A stretch of DNA of 10,279 nucleotides from Oehlia diaphana (Eukaryota > Glomeromycota > Glomeromycetes > Glomerales > Glomeraceae), in NCBI GenBank assembly GCA_003833135.1, contig QZLH01000067.1:57947-68225 (forward strand), given 5' to 3'. The notes below the pieces were generated by a model. The model did no database searches and was not told the DNA's origin. It was given only the letters and a program-made list of their open reading frames with translations. Below, one piece after another: positions 1 to 7,986 of the stretch. Within the stretch, counting starts at the first letter, position 1. Every line of letters starts with the position of its first letter. Both the position numbers and the translations under genes were made by a program.

Positions 1-94
1 ACATAATAATCGGCATCGGAATCACACTCCGTATACTAAAACTGTATCACCAAAACAGAGATAAAAATGAGGTAACATGAGCAATTTTTTTGCG

Positions 95-126
<32 letters not shown>
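1..126. repeat. Dispersed ~110-bp repeat, copy A, with poly-A end
   Basis: Bases 1-117 match 5601-5717 at a constant offset of 5600. I found one mismatch, A at 70 against T at 5670. The unique part (1-94) ends GCAATTTTTTTGCG and then runs into an A-tract (95-126), giving a retroposon-like 3' end. The left end cannot be placed because the window begins inside or at the edge of the repeat. No open frame or tRNA-like fold was recognised, so the family is unknown. It could be a SINE-like retroposon, or a duplicated upstream region, since copy B sits directly upstream of an F-box gene. Confidence 0.9.
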
Positions 127-130
<4 letters not shown>

Positions 131-150
131 TTTTTTTTTTTTTTTTTTTT
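95..150. repeat. A32/T24 homopolymer junction
   Basis: A run of about 32 A (95-126) is followed directly by about 24 T (127-150), so the two runs can pair as a perfect hairpin. Copy lengths of such tracts are unreliable in assemblies, and this may be a place where reads were collapsed or misjoined. Apparent Lys/Phe-rich reading frames across it are artefacts of the homopolymers. Confidence 0.9.
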
Positions 151-1014
151 AGAAAATAAAACAAGAAATAAGCTAAGCCAAGAAAACAATGGAAATCTTT
201 CATATATTTATATAAAAGTAATTTTTTTTTCCCCCCCAACTTTGATATCTAATATAAAAATTAAAGTATTACCAAGTGCAGATAGATTACATAAAAAGTT
301 GCTTATTTCCATAAAGATGTTGGGATGGAATAAAATGGTTAAAATGTTAAATGCGAAAGAAATAATATAAGGCAGTGTAACCAACAATTTTTTCGCCAAA
401 CCGCACTTTGACAAGTGCATCAAGTATATAATCAAGTAATTTAAATGCCTTTTACTATTAGATTTTGGTTGTGCGGCAACGTGCGTATAACGTGAGCGTT
501 ACATAAGTAAATCATGATCATGCATGAATTATTGTTTGAATGTTGATCTTCTTTTACAAAGGTGATCTTTAAAGTTCAAAAAAAGATTTACCAGTTAGCC
601 AGTTAACATTTCCACGCGTTATTGACGGTTTATTGATAATTATATTGATAATTATATAAATAATTGGTTACCAAAATAATATTTTATTTGGTAGAATTTT
701 CTATTTAAAGAATGAATTAAATTCAGTGATGATTATTATCTTAAATCTCAAACTTTGATAAAAGAAATGAATGTAATTATAGTAAACAATCACTTGAAAA
801 TTTGCGCCATTACCTGCGGTATCTACCGGTTACCCGCCACTAACGAACTAACGATCGTAGCACAAAAATAAATGATAATCATAATAAATTATGCTTTTAA
901 AAAAGATTATCATCGTCAAATATTTAAAATTTATTTAATTGGATTAGTGTTTCACAACTTAAACGTGTTCTAGTAATCAAATGATGTGATTTTAACAATT
1001 GATGATACAAATAT
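151..1014. other. Non-coding AT-rich intergenic stretch
   Basis: No convincing gene on either strand. Small structures seen: a 10-bp palindrome CATGATCATG at 513-522; a perfect 12-bp tandem pair TTGATAATTATA at 633-656; an ACGCGT hexamer near 614; and a 9-bp inverted repeat ATGATAATC (872-880) / GATTATCAT (905-913). Frames open here contain no recognisable domain and lie partly in homopolymer sequence. Confidence 0.6.
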
Positions 1015-1038
1015 GTGTTGGTATGGAGAATTCAACTT

Positions 1039-1249
1039 TCGGATTTAAATCCGATTTCCCCGATTCGATTTATAAATGAAGGAACCGGATATAATAAATC
1101 CGGATACTATGATCAAACTGAATATAATAAATCCGTAAATCGAATGTTCGGTTCCTCGAATAACCAGAAGGAATTGAATATCTTTGTTTCATCGAATAAT
1201 CCGAGGAAACCGGATATATTATGAATCCGGATTTAAAAAAATCCGGTTC
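1039..1249. repeat. CCGGAT/ATCCGG palindrome cluster, possible foldback or MITE relic
   Basis: About 210 bp contains repeated CCGGAT and ATCCGG/ATCCGA hexamers. A perfect 16-bp palindrome TCGGATTTAAATCCGA lies at 1039-1054. CCGGAT (1085-1090) pairs with ATCCGG (1098-1103) over a 7-nt loop. A second cluster at 1210-1246 has CCGGAT/ATCCGG pairs, including a 20-bp hairpin at 1227-1246. GAACCGGAT (1082-1090) and ATCCGGTTC (1241-1249) form a 9-bp inverted repeat enclosing the block. The pattern fits a small foldback element or a repeated protein-binding array. No flanking target-site duplication was identified. The short frames across it are not gene-like. Confidence 0.7.
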
Positions 1250-1441
1250 ATCAAACATATTTAAACTTGTTGGTAATTTCTTGATACAAAACTAAAATTG
1301 ACAGAATGATCAATTGATATAAAAAAACACTCTGTAGTTCTCGTAGATTCGCGATCAAGATGTAGTCTTAAGATAAAACATTTGACACAGCGTAGTAAGC
1401 TTACGTGTTATTAATTCAATTTGCATATTATACACTAAAAT

Positions 1442-1447
1442 TTTATT
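1442..1447 (-). terminator. Poly-A signal of the carrier-reductase gene
   Basis: TTTATT on the plus strand reads AATAAA on the minus strand, 84 bp past the stop codon at 1531-1533. It is the first canonical signal after the stop in this direction and is surrounded by AT-rich sequence, so it is a reasonable 3' end. In a genome this AT-rich an AATAAA can also occur by chance. Confidence 0.5.
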
Positions 1448-1530
1448 GAAATATATAAAAAAAAATATAATACAAATCTTTAAAATCTCTAAAAGAAATA
1501 GTATTATTATAAATAAAACAAAAATTATGA

Positions 1531-4080
1531 TTATTCAATGTTTCGAGAAACCCTCTTCCTGAAAACAATTCTTCTTTTTCCATTTACAGAATTTCTTTTG
1601 TGATTTCTAAATTCCCTTTCAATCCTATCAATATCGTTTAATAATTCTTCGCTAGCATCAGCAACATTTTGTTGTTGATTATTATCATCAACAAAGATAA
1701 CTGTTGCAATCCATCCAGCGATAATGGAAACTTCAAAAAAACTTTTTGATACAATACTCCATAATATATCAATAACAAAAAAGAATATCATTAAAGGTAT
1801 AGTAACATATAATAAATTCCATATACTTCCTTCACTTTCAATGTTTGATTTTTTTAATTTATTTATTTTGTTTCTGGGTTGAACTTGTTTTTCGTTCGCG
1901 TCTATAGAATCTGAAGAATCAGAAAGTGTCATTTTTTTGGAAGTTATTTCCGTGGTGGTAGTTGGAGGTGAAGCAATTTCAGATAGATTTCCAGTATTTC
2001 TTAACCAATCAATATTTAATGTTACTAACTCCTCATTCAATGGAGGACATTTACTTAATATATAAGTTCGTGATTTTGTGTTTACTATATCTAACATGGC
2101 ACGTACTGTTGATGTATTATTTAAATATCTCTTAAAATATTCATTCAAAATCATGAAATTTCCTTCATCATAAATTCCATCAGTAACACCACCTTCAAGT
2201 TTTTCTAACCATTGTTCTAATTCAATCCTTTGAAATTTCATTCCCGCAGATTCTTCTAACATATCCAAATAATTCTTCCACATAATTGTAGAATTTGGAT
2301 TTGATACGTGAAAAACTTCAACTCTACTAAGTCGATTTTCAGTTATAACTAAATCTACTATAGATTTTGCGGCAATATCTACCGGAATCCAATCTAATTT
2401 CTCTTCAAATACGGGAATTCTCCCAGTTATACCAGCATTTCTTAATAATAAAGGTATCATATCATTTGGACTCCAAACACCACTTTTTGAATTACAAGTA
2501 AGTTGAGATGTTCTTATTATACTAACACTTTCTAATTGTAAATAATCAAAAGTGTTAATTAAAATTGTTTCTAATATTAAATTTGTTAATCCATAACCAT
2601 CCCCTGTTGTAATTGAAGCTTTAAGAGGAATGATTCCTTCAGGAACTTTTTCCCAAGGTCCATTTAAACAACAATCTAATGAAGATATAAAATGAAATTC
2701 TTTTTGTGCGCTAAATAATAATAAATTTGCAGTTCCTAATATAAAATTATTTTCATAATGAATTAATATATTATTAATATTTTTATTATTAGAAAATTTT
2801 GAAATAGAATAAATCCCATGTATTACTGAAGTAACTTTTTGAGATATTTCTTCATATTGTTGTACAGTTAAACCTAAATATGGTTCTGATAAATTAGATG
2901 ATAAAGCTATTAATTGTTTTGAATCAATTAAAGAACTATCAAAACCATAACGTAAGAATGCACGTTTTAATGATGCTTTTGGACTTTGAGCTTTCTTTCT
3001 TTTAACCAAACAATATATAATTGAATCAGAATGACACAATAAAATGTTAAGTATATGAGCACCCAAAAATCTTGTTGCACCTGTCAATAAAAAAACTTTT
3101 TGTTCAATAAACAATTCTTTCAAACCAACTTTAATTGAAGTATCACTTGATTGTTGAGTATCACTTGATTCAGTTGATTGTTGATTATAATTTTCTTTTA
3201 TATACAAAGTATGTTTATCAACTAAATCTTCAACTAAACATTGTAATTTTTCTTGATCTTCTTCTAATTCGTTTGGTAACTTTTGTTTTTTCTTATTATA
3301 AGAATTTTCACCACCACCTGACATTATATCTAATATAAATTGCGTTATTAAATCAATTGATAAATTATCTTCAATAAAATTGTCAGGAAGTTCAATGAAT
3401 GATGGAAGAATATCAGCTATTTTCTTTAAAAATAATTTTAAAGTATTAGAGTCCATTCCTAATTTCATTAAAGAAGTAGTATGATCATCTAGTTCTTTTA
3501 GTGAAACTCCCATTATCATTGCAGCTGTAAATTGTAAGTAATTTCGAATATCTATATCATTTAATCCGGCATACCTACTACGATTATTATTGGATGATTT
3601 TTTTTGAGTAATTGAAGAAGAAGATGATGATAGAGACGTTGTGTTATGTGAATGATTTTCAAATATCGTATTATTATTTGACGAAGTTATTGGTGTTGTG
3701 GTTGGCGAATAATTTTCGATTGTCACATTATTATTATTATTATTATTATTTGATGATGATGATGATGATGATGACGAAGATGATGAAGGCGATGACTGAG
3801 CTGTATAAACTTGTACTTCTGTTAACACTTCTACAGTATCTGATTGTATCAAATCATTTATTTCTACTTTTTCTCCATCAGAATTAATTTTTACTTCTTT
3901 TGTAGAAGTTGATTTAATATCTTCAGTAGAAATAGAAATTACTTCTTTTTGTTTTCCTTTATTGACCTCGTTTATTGATGATGATTCAGTAGATTCAGTA
4001 GATTGTATTTCTTCTAAATTATCATCCCTATTAAAACCTTCATGATTTATTTGATTATCGGTTGTGATTATCTCAGCCAT
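1531..4080 (-). CDS. Carrier-thioester reductase-like protein without adenylation domain, membrane-anchored
   Basis: Single-exon protein of 849 residues. Residues 1-170 are disordered and Ser/Thr/Asn-rich, with a Ser12-Asn8 run at 99-118. Residues ~175-253 resemble a phosphopantetheine carrier domain: MGVSLKELDDHTT then LGMDSNTLKLF, with candidate attachment Ser211. Residues ~322-695 match the NAD_binding_4/thioester-reductase fold seen at the end of Lys2 and NRPS-like reductases: dinucleotide motif TGATRFLGAHIL (333-344), SVIHG (418-422), NNFILGT (444-450), ISSL (465-468), GYGLTN (495-500), and a PPLNEELVTLNIDWLRNTG end. Two hydrophobic stretches follow (~753-778 and 782-797), then an acidic helix and a basic tail. 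The family normally reduces a carrier-bound acyl or aminoacyl thioester with NADPH. Here the usual Gly is Arg337 and the YxxxK lysine is Asn500, so activity is doubtful. The upstream adenylation domain is absent. The start is the first ATG after AT-rich non-coding sequence; a missed 5' exon cannot be excluded. Confidence 0.9.
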   Translation of the reverse strand: MAEIITTDNQINHEGFNRDDNLEEIQSTESTESSSINEVNKGKQKEVISISTEDIKSTSTKEVKINSDGEKVEINDLIQSDTVEVLTEVQVYTAQSSPSSSSSSSSSSSSNNNNNNNNVTIENYSPTTTPITSSNNNTIFENHSHNTTSLSSSSSSITQKKSSNNNRSRYAGLNDIDIRNYLQFTAAMIMGVSLKELDDHTTSLMKLGMDSNTLKLFLKKIADILPSFIELPDNFIEDNLSIDLITQFILDIMSGGGENSYNKKKQKLPNELEEDQEKLQCLVEDLVDKHTLYIKENYNQQSTESSDTQQSSDTSIKVGLKELFIEQKVFLLTGATRFLGAHILNILLCHSDSIIYCLVKRKKAQSPKASLKRAFLRYGFDSSLIDSKQLIALSSNLSEPYLGLTVQQYEEISQKVTSVIHGIYSISKFSNNKNINNILIHYENNFILGTANLLLFSAQKEFHFISSLDCCLNGPWEKVPEGIIPLKASITTGDGYGLTNLILETILINTFDYLQLESVSIIRTSQLTCNSKSGVWSPNDMIPLLLRNAGITGRIPVFEEKLDWIPVDIAAKSIVDLVITENRLSRVEVFHVSNPNSTIMWKNYLDMLEESAGMKFQRIELEQWLEKLEGGVTDGIYDEGNFMILNEYFKRYLNNTSTVRAMLDIVNTKSRTYILSKCPPLNEELVTLNIDWLRNTGNLSEIASPPTTTTEITSKKMTLSDSSDSIDANEKQVQPRNKINKLKKSNIESEGSIWNLLYVTIPLMIFFFVIDILWSIVSKSFFEVSIIAGWIATVIFVDDNNQQQNVADASEELLNDIDRIEREFRNHKRNSVNGKRRIVFRKRVSRNIE
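3727..3774. repeat. In-frame ATT(8)-TGA(8) microsatellites
   Basis: Eight ATT units (3727-3750) and eight TGA units (3751-3774) abut each other. Read on the minus strand they encode the last eight serines of the Ser12 run and the Asn8 run of the carrier-reductase N-terminus. Trinucleotide units keep the frame, so length variation would change only the linker. Slippage is expected between strains. Confidence 0.95.
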
Positions 4081-5000
4081 GATAAAGTGAAAGGAGTAAA
4101 GTGAAATGGTAAAAAATATGATAATACAGTATATGTAAATCCCCTTTAATAATATATTAATTTATATAATTTAGGAATTTGAATATATTTTTTTTTTTTT
4201 TTAAAAAAAAAAAAAAGGAAAAAAAAAAAAAAAAAAATTAAAAATTTAAAATTTTTTTTTTTTTTTAAAAAAAAAAAAAAGGAGAAGAAAAAACAAAAAA
4301 ATTAAAAATTTAAAATTTTTATTATTTTTAAGTTGACTCTATTCCCTTATATATATACTTTTTTTTTGTACCTAATGTTTTTGTACTCAAGGAGATATGA
4401 CAAAATTGAAACTTTTATTCTAAATTTGGAGAGATTAGAAAGGTAATCTCTAATTACTCTAATTATTTGCCATGTGGTCTCAATTTGGTAATTTTTTTCC
4501 AGTGTCGCACATTATTTAGAACTCTCAATAGAGTAATTTATTTTATGTAATAAAATATATTTGGTTATAAAGATTTGTAATTAACGGGAAATTAAATAAA
4601 CTAAATATCACAAGACTTCTAAAATTAGGATTATAAATCTGATTGGAAATAATTTAAATTATTATATAATGAAAGTTAAAAATCATTTGTATCATATTTT
4701 GTGCTTTCGGACGATCTTAAATAAATTATGAGCTATTTATGGTATAAGCTCGGCGAATATTGGCGTATTTTAAAATGAGTTACATAAAAGTTTGAAAAAA
4801 CTGTTGGAAACAATGCAATGTAAATGGTTTTTTTAACATCTGAAAATCAAATATATTTAACTAATATTTTTCATAAATACTGTAAGTAGATTACAATATA
4901 ATATTATAATACAGTTATGTATAAAACGGAATTTTATAGAATTTATGAAATTTATGGAATTTATGCTTCCCACGATCCTTTGTCTACCCGGTTTGTGTTA
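4081..5000. other. Intergenic region upstream of the carrier-reductase
   Basis: No gene recognised. Apart from the homopolymer blocks it contains a TATATATATA run near 4348-4358, readable as a distant TATA-like element for the minus gene but ~270 bp from its ATG. There is an 8-bp hairpin AGAGATTA/TAATCTCT at 4430-4451 with a 6-nt loop. Short AATTTATG repeats occur at about 4939-4965. Everything else is AT-rich without coding signal. Confidence 0.5.
4188..4320. repeat. Two tandem ~64-bp poly-T/poly-A blocks
   Basis: Each block runs T-tract, A-tract, GG, A-rich stretch, then TTAAAAATTTAAAA. The GG lies at 4217-4218 and again at 4281-4282, and the TT of the tail at 4238-4239 and 4302-4303, giving a 64-bp period. 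The block lies 110-240 bp upstream of the carrier-reductase ATG, so it may act as a stiff nucleosome-excluding promoter tract. The role is inference; the duplication is seen directly. Confidence 0.85.
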
Positions 5001-5110
5001 CACGTGAAGACATGGAGTCATGGTACTGTACTCATGTCACACTCTCACTCATCACAGATGAGTTGTCACACCTCATTATAAGCTGCGCCATGGAACAAAA
5101 CCTGGCGCAG
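5001..5110. other. GC-richer island with three stem-loops
   Basis: This short island stands out from the surrounding AT-rich DNA. It starts with CACGTG (5001-5006). GACATGGAGT (5009-5018) pairs with ACTCATGTC (5030-5038) with one bulge. ACTCAT (5047-5052) pairs with ATGAGT (5058-5063). CTGCGCCA (5083-5090) pairs perfectly with TGGCGCAG (5103-5110) over a 12-nt loop. It could be a structured RNA, the end of a small transposon, or a regulatory cluster. It does not fold as a tRNA by eye. A 73-codon frame crosses it but has no family features. Confidence 0.55.
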
Positions 5111-5600
5111 GTGCTCTTTCTTCATTCGATTAGTATCTTTTTCGAATTGAATGAATTAAATCCATTTTTTAATGAAATGATTAGGAAAGTTAAGAATCAT
5201 ATGATTATATTTAAACAAAGATTTAATACATAATATATTAATATATTGATTAAATGATGAAATTTTTTTTTTATTATTCAAAATATTTCAAATATAAATA
5301 TCAAAATAAGTAAATTTTTTTGTAATTATTAGATTGATTCAATTCATATTATGAAAATAATGATTTATTATAATAAATAAATTTTTATAATCAAAAAATA
5401 ATAAATTAAAAGATAATTTCTTCTTAATTATCATTTTAAATATGATAAAATTAATTGAATTTAAACGCGTAACGAAATGTATTTAAATTTAAATTTGATA
5501 ATAAAGTTTTTTTTTTACGAGATTTTTAAAAATAATTAAAATTCGATTAAGTGAATTCATGTGTTGAACATTATGCATGCAATGCACAGATAATTGTGTT
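5111..5600. other. AT-rich intergenic stretch
   Basis: No gene is visible. The region is nearly pure A/T with many short runs. It contains one ACGCGT (about 5465-5470) and the palindrome-like ATGCATGCAATGCAC (about 5573-5587) just before repeat copy B. Confidence 0.5.
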
Positions 5601-5717
5601 ACATAATAATCGGCATCGGAATCACACTCCGTATACTAAAACTGTATCACCAAAACAGAGATAAAAATGTGGTAACATGAGCAATTTTTTTGCGAAAAAA
5701 AAAAAAAAAAAAAAAAA
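5601..5717. repeat. Dispersed ~110-bp repeat, copy B, upstream of F-box gene
   Basis: Same sequence and orientation as bases 1-117, with one transversion (T at 5670). Bases 5585-5600 precede the match (ending TAATTGTGTT), but copy A starts at the window edge, so the true left boundary is unresolved. The repeat ends in an A-tract (5695-5717), after which the copies diverge. It lies about 130 bp upstream of the F-box ATG, so it may supply promoter sequence to that gene. Confidence 0.9.
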
Positions 5718-5770
5718 TTTTCCCTTTAAAAAAAAAAAAAAAAAAAAAAAAATAAAAAAAAAAAAAAAAT

Positions 5771-5803
<33 letters not shown>

Positions 5804-5840
5804 CTTTTCCCTTTCAAAAAATAAAAAATAAAAAAACATT
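5695..5840. promoter_or_regulatory. Long A-tracts just upstream of the F-box gene
   Basis: Nearly continuous poly-A runs broken by TTTTCCCTTT (5718-5727), a T7 tract near 5770 and CTTTTCCCTTTC near 5804-5815. Two copies of TTTTCCCTTT about 87 bp apart suggest duplication within the tract. Long A-tracts at a promoter exclude nucleosomes in fungi. Here that role is inference, and tract lengths may be assembly-dependent. Confidence 0.4.
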
Positions 5841-5846
5841 GAAAGA

Positions 5847-7481
5847 ATGACTTTATCTTTATTACCAGATGAATGTTTTAATAATATATTATTTTTTCTT
5901 GATTATAAAACATTATATAAATGTCTATTAGTTAATAGACATTATTGTAAATTTGCCATTCCTTTAATTTGGAGAGACCCTTTTATACCACCAATTCCTA
6001 ATAAATGTTCATTAATAAATACATTAATTTCATGTCTTAATGATGAAGAAATTTCATCATTAAAATCATGTTTAACATATTTTGAAATAAATAATAATAA
6101 TACACCACCATTATTTGAATATGGAAGATTTATTAGAAAAATTGATCATGATTATTGCGTAAATCATATTAATTCATGGATTAAATTCAAATCTTCCAAT
6201 AAAAATATCAAGAATAATAATCAAGATTATTATAATAATAATAATAAAGATTCTAAAGTTAGAAAATTAACAAGTATTATTTATAATATGATTATGAGAA
6301 AAGGATCAAATTTACAAGAATTTGTTTTATTTATAAATTCAAGAAATTATTATATTGATTTACCAAAATTTTCAATTTTTACAATTTATAAACCTGGAAT
6401 AACAAATTTAACATCTTTAAGTATAGAAGTTTATTTTGATTTGGTTGATGATGATAAGAGATATCAAAATACTATTGAATTTTTATCTAATGTATCAAAA
6501 TTTTGTAATTGTATAATTAATTGTGAATTTTGGATATCAAATTTAAGTAATGCTTTAACAAAACCATTTTTGGATATTATTAAATTACAACCATTAGAAA
6601 GAATTTTAATAGATACTTATACTGATAATTATATTGAAAAGGAGAATGTTGAAAAAGTTATACAAGCTTTGGAATTTCGTTCTAAAACTTTAAAACAATT
6701 ATTATTTAGGAGTTTGGATTTTCAATTAATTGATTTATCTTTTATATCAAAATTAGAAAATTTGGAAAATCTTGAATTTGTTCAATGTAGAGGTTTCGTT
6801 TTACAATCCTTATTTTATAATAAGAAATTTGATTTTAAACAATTAAAATTATGGCATGATGAAGATTATTATTATGATTTACTTGAGGATTATGGGAAAA
6901 AATTATCAAATATTATGGTTGTAATGTTAAATTCTTTTTGTAGTAAATCTTTACTCAAATTATCTTTAAATATTATTACTCCTGATTCTATTAATGCGGT
7001 AAAACTTTGTTGTCCTTATATTAATTCTTTAAATATTAAAATTTTTTCTGATCAATCTTTAGATTTAATTATTCCAATTATTTGTCATTTTAATTTATTA
7101 AAAACTTTAAAAATTGAGATTTATGATGGTGTTGTTAATATTGTAAATTTAGTAGAAATTTTGGCTGATCATTTATTATTTGTTGAATATTTAATTTTGG
7201 ATTTTAATATTGATTTATCTTCTTTTCAATATTTTATTATTAATTGTAAAGCAAATTTAAAAAAATGGATCATTTATATTGATAATAATAGAAAAGATTA
7301 TTTATTACATATTAATAATTATCAAAAGATTCATAATTCTTTAAAAATTTTGGGAATTAATAAATTTTATAATCGTGATTTTGATTGGACGAATGATGAA
7401 TTGGAAGTTATTGGTTATTTAAAAGATCAAGGTGTAGATATTATTTCATCTGATGAATTGGATATTAATTATTTATCATAA
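5847..7481 (+). CDS. F-box protein, 544 residues
   Basis: The N-terminal F-box (residues ~4-45) begins SLLPDECFNNILFFL and continues CLLVNRHYCKFAIPLIWRDP, the LP..xx.I...L and CxxVxxxW spacing typical of fungal F-boxes. Such domains bind Skp1 and place the protein as the substrate adaptor of an SCF ubiquitin ligase. Residues ~115-136 are an Asn/Lys-rich linker. From ~185 onward recurring L..L.I and L.NLE.L-type strands, such as NLTSLSIEV, SKLENLENLEFV and SLLKLSLNI, suggest a degenerate leucine-rich-repeat solenoid that would recognise the target. No membrane segment or intron is needed. Codons are strongly A/T-ending. The start is the first in-frame ATG after the A-tracts, and the F-box begins immediately after it. 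Targets are unknown; such families are greatly expanded in arbuscular mycorrhizal fungi. Confidence 0.93.
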   Translation: MTLSLLPDECFNNILFFLDYKTLYKCLLVNRHYCKFAIPLIWRDPFIPPIPNKCSLINTLISCLNDEEISSLKSCLTYFEINNNNTPPLFEYGRFIRKIDHDYCVNHINSWIKFKSSNKNIKNNNQDYYNNNNKDSKVRKLTSIIYNMIMRKGSNLQEFVLFINSRNYYIDLPKFSIFTIYKPGITNLTSLSIEVYFDLVDDDKRYQNTIEFLSNVSKFCNCIINCEFWISNLSNALTKPFLDIIKLQPLERILIDTYTDNYIEKENVEKVIQALEFRSKTLKQLLFRSLDFQLIDLSFISKLENLENLEFVQCRGFVLQSLFYNKKFDFKQLKLWHDEDYYYDLLEDYGKKLSNIMVVMLNSFCSKSLLKLSLNIITPDSINAVKLCCPYINSLNIKIFSDQSLDLIIPIICHFNLLKTLKIEIYDGVVNIVNLVEILADHLLFVEYLILDFNIDLSSFQYFIINCKANLKKWIIYIDNNRKDYLLHINNYQKIHNSLKILGINKFYNRDFDWTNDELEVIGYLKDQGVDIISSDELDINYLS

Positions 7482-7487
7482 AAAAAA

Positions 7488-7488
<1 letters not shown>

Positions 7489-7524
<36 letters not shown>

Positions 7525-7565
7525 TATTTATTATTATTATTATATATATATATGTATGTATGTAT
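7489..7565. repeat. ATT, TA and TGTA microsatellites after the F-box stop
   Basis: About ten ATT units (7489-7520) are followed by further ATT/TA runs and a short TGTA tract, all beginning within ten bases of the stop codon at 7479-7481. They would lie in the 3' untranslated region of the F-box transcript. Confidence 0.9.
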
Positions 7566-7585
7566 AGGTACCGTATTTTTATTAA

Positions 7586-7591
7586 AATAAA
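7586..7591 (+). terminator. Poly-A signal of the F-box gene
   Basis: AATAAA lies 105 bp after the F-box stop, just past the microsatellites. It is the first canonical signal on the plus strand after the stop and is a reasonable 3' end, with the usual caution for AT-rich DNA. Confidence 0.5.
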
Positions 7592-7986
7592 TATTCCATT
7601 CAAATTAGCATTGGCGCGGACTTGTGATTATAAAGTATCATACAATAATTTACGATGATAGATTGTTTTTAATATTTTTTTTTTTTTTTTAACCTCCTTT
7701 CTTTCCCTACCCCTAATTTCACGCGTGAATCTGTATGACTGTGAGAGTATTCATATGGTTGATTTATGTATTTTTGCAAAATCATAATTTTCTAATCATT
7801 CCATAACAAATACTCATGATATATGATGGTGGTCACCTAAACCGTTAAAATGAATATTATGGGATAATTTAATAAGTAACAATAATAAAAACAGACTAGT
7901 TTTCATGTAACTTTTATGGATTTTACAAAAATTCCATGGAAATCCACAAGAATTCCATGTAATATAGCAAAAAAAAATTTTGCCGC
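7592..7986. other. Intergenic stretch between F-box gene and the mobile block
   Basis: No coding signal. It contains a poly-T run (about 7676-7690), a perfect 12-bp palindrome TTCACGCGTGAA (7718-7729) that includes ACGCGT, and a pair of AATTCCATG motifs around 7930-7959, one inside the palindrome TTCCATGGAA (7932-7941). ACGCGT is the MluI cell-cycle-box sequence in other fungi; no target gene is evident here. Confidence 0.5.

Noticed and set aside
36..435. Short open frames on both strands with Lys, Phe and Asn runs
   Set aside because: They are generated by the A32/T24 tract and adjacent AT-rich sequence and show no domain or coherent composition.
1015..1258. 69- and 62-codon frames on opposite strands
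   Set aside because: Both lie across the CCGGAT palindrome cluster and encode its repeats; neither looks like a protein.
3135..3887. Plus-strand frames within the carrier-reductase gene
   Set aside because: They are antisense shadows; Met and Tyr runs come from the TGA and ATT microsatellites.
5083..5110. Helitron 3' end, from the terminal hairpin
   Set aside because: No CTRR end follows at the expected distance on either strand.
5012..5233. 73-codon plus-strand frame
   Set aside because: It starts inside the hairpin island and runs into plain AT-rich DNA, with no family features or codon bias.
600..7730. Three ACGCGT (MluI cell-cycle box) hexamers as a regulatory network
   Set aside because: They are widely scattered and not clustered at a promoter; the excess over chance is small.
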